Shown: positions 5,844 through 11,411 of the stretch, piece by piece
Position numbering within the stretch: position 1 is the stretch's first letter
Layout: every line of letters starts with the position of its first letter
Assembly (NCBI GenBank): GCA_029784825.1
Contig: JAFMAU010000060.1
Coordinates: 1-11,411, forward strand
Source: Nitrososphaerota archaeon
GTDB lineage: Archaea; Thermoproteota; Nitrososphaeria; Nitrososphaerales; UBA183
Length of the DNA stretch: 11,411 nt
Reading direction: 5' to 3'
Notes under the pieces: generated by a model
What the model was told of the DNA's origin: nothing
The model's input: the letters and a program-made list of their open reading frames with translations, nothing else
The model's database searches: none
Made by a program: the position numbers and the translations under genes

Positions 5844-6338
5844 CTACGACGAGCGCTTCCGCGGGGTCCGTCTCTTGAGGTGGAATTCGAAGCTCCACGT
5901 CCCGCCGCCCGCGCTGGCGGTCCCCTTTGAGACGAGTCCGTCGGCCCCCTCCTTTGCAAGGACAAGGTCGTTCTGCAGGAAGTTCTTGGCCCCCTTCTCG
6001 GAGGAGATCCTCACGCCGTCCCCCGCCTTCCTGGCCACCTCGTGCAGGACGAAGACGTCCTCGCCTGCGTCCTGGAAAGCGAAGCCCCTCCTCGTGACCT
6101 TCATGACCCCCGGGGTCCGGCCTGGGACGATCGTGAGGTGCTCAGCATAGAACACCTTCCCGCCTGCGCGGTCGTCATCGAACTGTATCACTTCTACCCC
6201 CTTCCCCCCAGGAGACTTCAGGCAGGTCATGCAGATGTCGGACACCGTGTTTCCGGTCTTCCCCGTCCCCCTCCAGTCTCCGATCGCAAAGTCGAACATC
6301 CCGACCGCTCCTGCTGGCTTTCCCTTCGCGTCTTTCAT
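5844..6338 (-). CDS. Uncharacterised 164-residue protein with CxxC pair
   Basis: I do not recognise this family. The protein is soluble, glycine- and lysine-rich, without signal peptide or membrane segment. The pattern of alternating hydrophobic residues (for example VEVIQFDDD, KVFYAEHLTIVPG, GVMKVTRRGFAFQD, DVFVLHEVA, TWSFEFHLK) suggests a mostly beta-strand fold, perhaps a barrel. Early in the chain are FDFAIGDWRGTG (15-26) and a CMTC pair (Cys36, Cys39); only these two cysteines are present, so a metal site would need other ligands or a dimer, or they could form a redox pair. The opening GDWRGTG loosely recalls lipocalin/nitrobindin-like barrels, which is only a guess. The C-terminus is strongly basic (KRRTPRKRSS). 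The ATG at 6338 is supported by a TATA-like box about 32 bp upstream. It lies downstream of glyA on the same strand and abuts gap tail to tail. Confidence 0.7.
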   Translation of the reverse strand: MKDAKGKPAGAVGMFDFAIGDWRGTGKTGNTVSDICMTCLKSPGGKGVEVIQFDDDRAGGKVFYAEHLTIVPGRTPGVMKVTRRGFAFQDAGEDVFVLHEVARKAGDGVRISSEKGAKNFLQNDLVLAKEGADGLVSKGTASAGGGTWSFEFHLKRRTPRKRSS

Positions 6339-6346
6339 CGTTGGTT

Positions 6347-6356
6347 CAATCGATTG
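6347..6356. repeat. Perfect palindrome before the 164-residue protein gene
   Basis: CAATCGATTG, a perfect 10-bp palindrome about -9 to -18 from the ATG at 6338, between the TATA-like box and the start codon. It is placed where a repressor could act. Confidence 0.3.
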
Positions 6357-6367
6357 GCAGCCGTCTG

Positions 6368-6372
6368 ATAAG
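6368..6372 (-). promoter_or_regulatory. TATA-like box for the 164-residue protein gene
   Basis: CTTATC on the minus strand, centred about 32 bp before the ATG at 6338, giving a transcript with only a few leader bases. It lies inside the 60-bp gap after glyA. Confidence 0.35.
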
Positions 6373-6375
6373 CTT

Positions 6376-6398
6376 GTCCGGCGCCGGCGCGCTCGGAC
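6376..6398 (-). terminator. Possible GC-rich hairpin after glyA
   Basis: Directly after the glyA stop, GTCCG pairs with CGGAC, enclosing a very GC-rich stretch that overlaps a 10-bp palindrome (CCGGCGCCGG, 6378-6387). It could end or stabilise the glyA transcript. There is no T-rich tract after it, and archaeal terminators are usually T-runs without a hairpin, so this is tentative. Confidence 0.2.
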
Positions 6399-7592
6399 CT
6401 AGTCGACGAACTTCGGGAACGACGTGAGGACGAACCTCGGCTGCTGGAACTGCTTTACCAGCGACTTCACCTTCTTCTGGACGAACTCGGGGGGCTTCTT
6501 CCCCAGAACGATCAGCGAGACCAACTCGGCGACCGTCTCCATCTCTCCGGGCCCGTACCCCATCCGGGTGAGCTCTGAGGTCCCCACTCGGCCGCCTTCG
6601 TCGACGATTATGTTCGCCAGCTCCAGGCGCATGGACAGCGCCTTCAGCCTGCCGGGGTCGTACTCCAGCAGCACCTGGTGGGACTCGGAGTACCCCTTCG
6701 AGGCGCCCCTCACCTTCACCCCTTCATCCGCCAGGGCCTTCGCCAGCGTCTTCGAGTTCTTCACGACCGCCTGGGCGTATGCCTTGCCGTACTGCAGCAT
6801 CTCGATGAGCGCCACTGCGAGCGCGGCCACCCTGTCGAGGTGGATGTTGTCGATTATGCCCGGGTGTATCTTCCCCGCGACCCGCTCGAACACCCCTTCG
6901 TCGTTGGAGAGTATGATTCCCCCCTGCGGGCCGGGGAAGCTCTTGTGGGTCGACCCGATCATGAGCGAGCACCCCTCTCGCAGCGGGTCCTGGAACTCTC
7001 CTCCCGCGATCAGCCCGAGGACGTGGGACGCGTCGTACACGCAGACCCCTTCGGCCTGGGCGGAGAGCTGCTTGGCGGGGTGGGGGAACGGGATGAAGCT
7101 TGAGCCGAAGAAGACGACCTTCGGGTCCTTCATGAGCGGGGCTGAGGCCCTCGCGTCTATGTTCACCGCCGTGTCGTCGTACGGGAAGTACCTGTTCTCG
7201 AGCCTGAGTATCTTTCCGAGGCCGAGGTGAGTGATCCCCGGATATCCGCCGTTCGCCGGGTCCACCGAGAGTATCTTGTCGCCGGGCTCGGTCAGGGAGA
7301 GGAGGACCGCCATGTCGGCGGTGTGGCCGGAGAGGGATTTCACGTCGGCATAACGGGCGTTGAACACCTTCCTGGCGAGCTCCTCGGTGAGCGACTGGAG
7401 CTCGTCGGCGAACTTCGTCCCCCGGTAGAACCTGTCAGGGGCGTTGTACCTGTTCCCAATGTCCGCCAGGAACATGGACCGCATCTGCTGGCTCCCGCGG
7501 TTTTCCGAGGGTATCAGGTTGAGGCATTCCTTGGTCCTCCAATCCTGATGCTGCCGCAGAGTCCGCTCCAGCCGTTCCGCGTATCCTGACAT
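6399..7592 (-). CDS. glyA: Serine hydroxymethyltransferase
   Basis: A PLP enzyme that interconverts serine and glycine while moving a one-carbon unit to or from a folate or methanopterin carrier (EC 2.1.2.1), in the cytoplasm. From ATG 7592 it has 397 residues, somewhat shorter than the usual 410-435. Recognisable parts (numbered from this ATG) are NLIPSENRGS (26-35, usual form NLIASEN), RYRG-like RFYRGTKFADE near 54-64, the Asp-Ala-Ser-His-Val PLP contact (187-191), and the PLP lysine Lys217 in GSTHKSFPGPQGG. An in-frame GTG at 7601 would add three residues, but a TATA-like TTTAA at 7619-7623 lies 29 bp before the ATG and only 20 bp before the GTG, so ATG is preferred. It lies 47 bp downstream of the ETF operon on the same strand, with its own promoter. 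Which one-carbon carrier it uses cannot be told. Confidence 0.95.
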   Translation of the reverse strand: MSGYAERLERTLRQHQDWRTKECLNLIPSENRGSQQMRSMFLADIGNRYNAPDRFYRGTKFADELQSLTEELARKVFNARYADVKSLSGHTADMAVLLSLTEPGDKILSVDPANGGYPGITHLGLGKILRLENRYFPYDDTAVNIDARASAPLMKDPKVVFFGSSFIPFPHPAKQLSAQAEGVCVYDASHVLGLIAGGEFQDPLREGCSLMIGSTHKSFPGPQGGIILSNDEGVFERVAGKIHPGIIDNIHLDRVAALAVALIEMLQYGKAYAQAVVKNSKTLAKALADEGVKVRGASKGYSESHQVLLEYDPGRLKALSMRLELANIIVDEGGRVGTSELTRMGYGPGEMETVAELVSLIVLGKKPPEFVQKKVKSLVKQFQQPRFVLTSFPKFVD

Positions 7593-7618
7593 CGACTGCA
7601 CCCCTATTTTCCTGTGGG

Positions 7619-7623
7619 TTTAA
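7619..7623 (-). promoter_or_regulatory. TATA-like box for glyA
   Basis: GCTTAAAC on the minus strand in the 47-bp gap between the quinone oxidoreductase gene and glyA, centred 29 bp before ATG 7592. It suggests that glyA is transcribed apart from the ETF operon. Confidence 0.45.
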
Positions 7624-7639
7624 GCGATATGACGCAGGC

Positions 7640-9313
7640 CTACCCGAACCTGTACCTTACGCCGTGGCCGTCCCGCTCGGGGCCGAACTTCACCAGCTCT
7701 GGGGGCCCGATGGCCCCGCAAGTCCCGCAGGACACGCAGGCGACGTGGTCGAAGCGCAGCTGTGCGGCGCCTATGTCGTCCATGGAGACCGACAGCGCTT
7801 TTCCGCGGTTTCCCCCCTCGAGGCTCAGGTTGTGCTCGTAGAGGTCCTTGAACGAGGCGAACACCCCCTTCGGGGTCAGTATGGTGTAGCAGTTGGTCGG
7901 GCAGGCGGGGACCCAGGGCTTGGTGAGCGACTTCGACGCCAGCTCCGAGTCGACCTTGATGTGTGAGTATCCCGCGTCCTCGTCGTAGTTGAGCAGCCCG
8001 GTGCCGTCCTGTACCCTCGATATCGAGCTCTTGGCCGGGCGCGGGTCCTGCTTACCCTCGAACTTGAAGACGCTGGAGACCAGCCTTGTGGCGAACATCA
8101 CCCTCGGGAGGGTGTGGTAGGTGAACGAGCTCTCCGAGACGAAGCTGTCCCTCCCGGAGCGCCCTACGTCTTCGTAGATCGGGGTGAGCAGGTCCTTGTA
8201 CCTCGAAAGGTTCTTCGCCCTGAACGAGCCGGACGTGCTCGCCGAGAGGTAAGCCGACGCCGCCATCATCCCCGAAGAGATCGCGCGCCGCATGCCGTCG
8301 ATCATCGGGCCGATCTTGACGAACGAGCCCAGCGCGTCCCCTGTGGCGAGGAAACCGTCAGCGTACGGCCGCTTCAGCATCGCCTTGAACCCCTTCGGGA
8401 TGTTGTGCGCCGCGTACTCGACCGGGTCGGCGCCGTCGAGGAGCTCCGCGACCATCGGGTGCGCCTCGAATTCGTCAAGCACGTCGATGAGCTTTCCGAC
8501 CTGGTCGAAGTGCTCGGTGGTCCGCCGGATGAGCGAGTCCATCGAGACGACGAGCCCGACGGACAGGGTGTCCTTGTTGGTGTAGACGAACGCCCCCCCT
8601 CCGATCTCCTGCATGAACTCCCCGAGGAAGAACAGCGCCCTCCCCTCCCCGCTGTGGACCCTGAACCTCTTCTCCAGGGTGCCGGGGTCGATCTTGTAGA
8701 CCCGCTTTATCCCGTGGTACAGCTGCCTCGGTGTGAGCCTGTCCCTCAGCCCCGCCTCTGCCACCAGGCCGGAGGTGACCCCCGACGCGTCGATGACGAG
8801 CTTGGCGCGGAGCTCTTCGCTTGGGGTCCTGACACCCACCGCCGCACCGCCTTCCATGATGAGCCCTTCGGCGCTCGTGGAGGTGGATAGCATGGCCCCG
8901 GCGCTTACGGCCTGGTTGGCGAACCACCTGTCGAAGGGGCGCCTGAGGACCGAGTAGTCGTGCCCGGTCTCGAATGTCAGCGGGAACAGCCCCACCCTCG
9001 TCGGGAGCGAGGTCTTCGTCAGCTTGTAGTACCTGCTCGTCCCCTTGCGGTAATCAGGGGCGCCGAGGACGACCACTTCGTGCGAGATTATGCGCCTCTC
9101 CAGCGGGGCGGAAGACTCGAAGTCCGGGACCAGCTTGATGAACCCCCAGTCGCCTGGGAAGTCACCGTAGAGGACCCCGCCCGTCATGCTCCGCTCGCCG
9201 GGGACCCGCGCCTTCTCCATCAGGAGGACGTTCACCCCTTTGCGCGCCAGCGTCAGGGCTGCGGCTGAGCCGGCCGGGCCCGCCCCGACCACTATGACGT
9301 CGAAGTCAGCCAA
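7640..9313 (-). CDS. ETF:quinone oxidoreductase, fused FixC-FixX type
   Basis: A 557-residue flavoprotein that should accept electrons from the ETF encoded just upstream and pass them to the membrane quinone pool. Residues 5-33 are the FAD-binding Rossmann motif (VIVVGAGPAGSAAA). The second FAD motif FLATGDALGSFVKIGPMIDG (321-340) follows the pattern of the FixC/geranylgeranyl-reductase superfamily. The FixC-like part spans about 1-425. Residues about 447-557 resemble FixX ferredoxin: HIKVDSEL, CPTNCYTI (Cys471, Cys475), then C-x2-C-x2-C (Cys526, 529, 532). With Cys471 these give one 4Fe-4S cluster, as in ETF-QO. The start is TTG 9313, directly before the FAD motif, with a strong GGGAGGGGGAG ribosome site and an 8-nt overlap with the etfA stop. 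A longer frame back to 9373 would add 20 polar residues read inside etfA and is less likely. No membrane helix is seen; attachment would be peripheral. Confidence 0.9.
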   Translation of the reverse strand: MADFDVIVVGAGPAGSAAALTLARKGVNVLLMEKARVPGERSMTGGVLYGDFPGDWGFIKLVPDFESSAPLERRIISHEVVVLGAPDYRKGTSRYYKLTKTSLPTRVGLFPLTFETGHDYSVLRRPFDRWFANQAVSAGAMLSTSTSAEGLIMEGGAAVGVRTPSEELRAKLVIDASGVTSGLVAEAGLRDRLTPRQLYHGIKRVYKIDPGTLEKRFRVHSGEGRALFFLGEFMQEIGGGAFVYTNKDTLSVGLVVSMDSLIRRTTEHFDQVGKLIDVLDEFEAHPMVAELLDGADPVEYAAHNIPKGFKAMLKRPYADGFLATGDALGSFVKIGPMIDGMRRAISSGMMAASAYLSASTSGSFRAKNLSRYKDLLTPIYEDVGRSGRDSFVSESSFTYHTLPRVMFATRLVSSVFKFEGKQDPRPAKSSISRVQDGTGLLNYDEDAGYSHIKVDSELASKSLTKPWVPACPTNCYTILTPKGVFASFKDLYEHNLSLEGGNRGKALSVSMDDIGAAQLRFDHVACVSCGTCGAIGPPELVKFGPERDGHGVRYRFG

Positions 9314-10388
9314 CGGCTCCCCCTCCCACCGCCGCGATGAGCTTCGGGAGCTCTTCGTACACGTCGCCGACAATTGGGTAGTGCGCTATCTTGAAGATCG
9401 GCGCGTCCGGGTCGGTGTTGATCGCGACTATCTTCGCTGAGTTCTGCATCCCGACCCTGTGCTGGAGGGCGCCGCTTATCCCGACCGCGATGTAGACCTT
9501 GGGCTTCACGGTGGTGCCGGTCTGGCCGACCTGGTTGTTCTTGCTTATCAGCCCCGCGAGCTCCTTCACTTCAGCGTAGATCAGGGCCCTGCTGGCCCCT
9601 ATCTCGGCCCTGAGGTGGTACCTGGACTCGATGATCTCCTTCAGCTCGCGCGCGTAGTTGTACGCGTCTCTCGGGTCCCTCGGGGCCCCGGCCGCGTCTC
9701 TCAGGATCCCCATCCCAAGGCTGATCACGACGTCCGCGCCGCCTAGGTCCGGGACAGGGGGCGGGAGCTCGGTCACTTCGGTGACCTTCGCCGGGTAGAC
9801 CTTCGGCTTGAACTCGACCTTCTCGGCCTTCCCCTTCCGGGCGGGGTCCGGCGCGAGCGGCGCGAAGCTCCCGGGGCGCACGGTCGCCATCTGCGGCCTG
9901 TGCCTTGGAGTGTAGATCCTCGCCAGCCTCGTGCCGAAGTCTGGGCGTATCTGGATGAGGAGGTTCTTGAACTGCCCGAGGGCCGGGTTGTTGTAGTCCT
10001 CGACCGCCAGCTGGACGTTGTCGGTCGCGAGCCCCGTCGGGACCCTGAACGCCACCCTCGCCGCTATGTCCTTCCCGATCTCGTTCGCGGAGAAGAGGAA
10101 GACGTACGGCCGCTTCTTCTCCACCATCGAGAAGATCGCGTCCGCGTATGCGAGGTTGAAGTAGACTGCGAGAGTCGGGTCGTCGGCTGACAGGACCGAG
10201 TCGGCCCCGTATTGGATCGCCTTCTTCTCCATCGCGTCCAGTCCGCTCCCGACGATCACCCCGACCACCTTCTGGCCGAGCTTGTCGGCGACGCTCCGCC
10301 CGGCGGCGATCAGCTCAAGCGAGTCCCTGGTAAGGTCCCCCTTCGTGTGCTGGAGGTAGACCCAGACGCCGGTGGGCTGCTCGCTCAT
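9306..10388 (-). CDS. etfA: Electron transfer flavoprotein, alpha subunit
   Basis: A 360-residue subunit that binds the electron-carrying FAD and pairs with EtfB. The N-terminal domain (about 1-170) carries RVPTGLATDN (115-124). A Pro/Lys-rich linker (about 175-212) leads to the FAD domain, with ADVVISLGMGI (218-228; GMG where the family usually has GRG), GASR (264-267), and the hallmark NNQVGQTGTTVKP (284-296), YIAVGISGALQH (299-310) and IVAINTDPDAPIF (320-332). These residues contact FAD in known ETFs. ATG 10388 overlaps the etfB stop in an ATGA, with AAGGAG eight bases upstream. Its last 8 nt overlap the TTG of the quinone oxidoreductase gene. Together the overlaps indicate translational coupling in one operon. 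Whether this ETF bifurcates electrons cannot be decided by eye. Confidence 0.96.
   Translation of the reverse strand: MSEQPTGVWVYLQHTKGDLTRDSLELIAAGRSVADKLGQKVVGVIVGSGLDAMEKKAIQYGADSVLSADDPTLAVYFNLAYADAIFSMVEKKRPYVFLFSANEIGKDIAARVAFRVPTGLATDNVQLAVEDYNNPALGQFKNLLIQIRPDFGTRLARIYTPRHRPQMATVRPGSFAPLAPDPARKGKAEKVEFKPKVYPAKVTEVTELPPPVPDLGGADVVISLGMGILRDAAGAPRDPRDAYNYARELKEIIESRYHLRAEIGASRALIYAEVKELAGLISKNNQVGQTGTTVKPKVYIAVGISGALQHRVGMQNSAKIVAINTDPDAPIFKIAHYPIVGDVYEELPKLIAAVGGGAVG
9317..9327 (-). promoter_or_regulatory. Shine-Dalgarno site for the quinone oxidoreductase
   Basis: GGGAGGGGGAG within the end of etfA; the GGAGG core is eight bases before TTG 9313. It decides that start against the longer frame. 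Confidence 0.55.
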
Positions 10389-11411
10389 TGGAACAGCTCC
10401 TTTGCGAGCGCCTGGACGTCGAACACCGCGACCGAGCCTCCGGACTTCAACGCGTCCAGCGACTGCTGCGGGAGGGTTCCCGCCAGGTCACCGGGCGAGT
10501 AGGGGCCGTACTTCTTGGATTCGAACTCGAACTGTTCAACCCGCTTGACGAACACGAGGGTCTCCCCGACCTTCTTCTGGACCGGCGGCTTGCCGATGTC
10601 GATCCCTGTCCCGACGATGGTGGGCGAGCCCGCCAGGCCGAGCCGCTTCGGGTCCGCGCCGAGGTCGTCGGCGGTCCACTTCGCAGCCTGCAGCACCTTC
10701 CCGCGGTAGTTCGATGCCCTGACGCGCTCGGAGTCCGACGCGGGGGCTTCGCTGGGCCTGTACTCGTGGGAGACCGTGAGCAGCGCAGGGAGCTGCATCT
10801 CCAGCTTTTGCGACAGGTATCCGATCTTCCTCTCTGACGTGAGGGTCCCGGACGCCGGGTCGAGCTGGAAGTCTTCGACGTAGGTGGCGTGCGGTATCGG
10901 CTTCCCCATCAGCTCGGAGACCCCTTCGGCCACCTGGGGGCCGACGCTCCCCGTCTCCCCGTCAGTCGTCTTCACCCCGGCCACAACCACGAACTTCGAT
11001 ACCCTCTCCTTCTCCGCCGCGAGCTCGGCCACCCCGGCGTCGGCCGTGATCTTCCCCTCCAGGAACCGCTGGACTATGCTCTCCCTGACCGAAGGGAGGT
11101 CGCTGTAGACTTCGTTGGAGATCAGGTTGGCCGCGTAGAGCTCTGCTGCCTTCGACTTCACGACATCGGAGTACCCCGTCTTCCGCATGGCGTCGGCCAG
11201 CTCGTCCAGGGGAGCGAGGTGCCGCTCCACCAGCTTCTTGACCCCGAGGGCCACGGCGTATGACGTGGCCAGCGTGTCCGACCCAGCCATCTTCCTGTCG
11301 CTCAGGACGTACTCCTCGTCGACCCCGCTCACTTCGGCGTCGTAGAGCGGCTTCATCAGCGGTATCAGCTTCATGTCAGGTCCCATGGATAGCGCTACTA
11401 TCTTCCCGCCA
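10385..11411 (-). CDS. etfB: Electron transfer flavoprotein, beta subunit (5' end outside window)
   Basis: The frame is open to the right edge and in register with family residues: GGKIVALSMGPDM spans the edge, matching the V-x-ALS-x-GP of EtfB, so the ATG at 11386 is internal and the true start lies beyond the window. Counting from that methionine, SDTLATSY (36-43), TDGETGSVGPQVAEG (141-155), LPALLTVS (199-206) and DLGADPKRLGLAGSPTIV (241-258) are EtfB signatures. The usual gap of about 15 residues between the first two is about 95 here, because of a polar, probably helical insertion (about 56-127). The visible 342 residues already exceed the usual full length of about 260. EtfB forms the heterodimer with EtfA that carries electrons from dehydrogenases to the quinone oxidoreductase. 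The stop overlaps the etfA start (ATGA). Confidence 0.93.
   Translation of the reverse strand, partial: GGKIVALSMGPDMKLIPLMKPLYDAEVSGVDEEYVLSDRKMAGSDTLATSYAVALGVKKLVERHLAPLDELADAMRKTGYSDVVKSKAAELYAANLISNEVYSDLPSVRESIVQRFLEGKITADAGVAELAAEKERVSKFVVVAGVKTTDGETGSVGPQVAEGVSELMGKPIPHATYVEDFQLDPASGTLTSERKIGYLSQKLEMQLPALLTVSHEYRPSEAPASDSERVRASNYRGKVLQAAKWTADDLGADPKRLGLAGSPTIVGTGIDIGKPPVQKKVGETLVFVKRVEQFEFESKKYGPYSPGDLAGTLPQQSLDALKSGGSVAVFDVQALAKELFQ
10397..10402 (-). promoter_or_regulatory. Shine-Dalgarno site for etfA
   Basis: AAGGAG inside the end of etfB, eight bases before the etfA ATG at 10388. Together with the ATGA overlap it indicates coupled translation. Confidence 0.55.

Noticed and set aside
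6342..6352. GGTTCAATC, resembling a tRNA T-loop
   Set aside because: No matching T-stem, anticodon arm or acceptor stem around it; it lies at a short promoter region.
9314..9373. A 20-residue N-terminal extension of the quinone oxidoreductase
   Set aside because: It is read within etfA, is polar and serine/arginine-rich, and would precede the FAD motif without a role; TTG 9313 has a strong Shine-Dalgarno site and a typical short overlap.
11384..11386. ATG at 11386 as the start of etfB
   Set aside because: The frame continues upstream to the window edge with family-typical residues (GGKIVALS before MGPDM), so this methionine is internal.

Overview
The window is GC-rich (clearly above 60 % by eye), densely packed chromosomal DNA from an archaeon. 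Evidence for archaea: an archaeal-type phosphoglycerate kinase followed by a class II (archaeal) glyceraldehyde-3-phosphate dehydrogenase, an ACT-V4R protein, a small C2H2 zinc-finger protein, and promoters that are TATA boxes lying about 26-30 bp before the start codon, so that several genes look leaderless. I favour a member of the Thermoproteota/TACK archaea, possibly a Nitrososphaeria- or Bathyarchaeia-like lineage, but the sequence alone does not settle this. I see no rRNA, tRNA, CRISPR, insertion sequence or other mobile element.

Layout. Positions 1-517 (minus) hold the N-terminal part of an MFS transporter that runs off the left edge. A 97-bp divergent promoter region separates it from a C2H2 zinc-finger gene (615-998, plus). 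A four-helix membrane protein (1010-1429, minus) and an ACT-V4R sensor-like protein (1523-2341, plus) diverge from a second promoter region. The 3' end of the ACT-V4R gene overlaps a second small four-helix membrane protein (2313-2651, minus), which lies downstream of a PAP2-family phosphatase (2701-3390, minus). The 172-bp region 3391-3562 holds the divergent promoters of the phosphatase and of the pgk-gap pair, with two inverted repeats. pgk (3563-4792) and gap (4827-5843) form a lower-glycolysis/gluconeogenesis operon. An unrecognised 164-residue protein with a CxxC pair (5844-6338, minus) converges on gap. glyA, serine hydroxymethyltransferase (6399-7592, minus), follows with its own promoter. 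The right third is an electron-transfer-flavoprotein operon on the minus strand: etfB (partial, runs off the right edge), etfA, and a fused FixC-FixX type ETF:quinone oxidoreductase, joined by a 4-nt and an 8-nt overlap.

Function. pgk and gap catalyse consecutive reversible steps between 3-phosphoglycerate and glyceraldehyde 3-phosphate. Serine hydroxymethyltransferase links serine/glycine to the one-carbon pool. The ETF module would take electrons from flavin dehydrogenases (for example acyl-CoA or N-methyl amino acid dehydrogenases, none of which is in the window) and pass them to the membrane quinone pool. The points most worth a second look are a helical insertion of about 70 residues in EtfB, the single-cluster FixCX fusion, the perfect inverted repeat upstream of the pgk TATA box, and palindromes between TATA box and start codon in front of two other genes.
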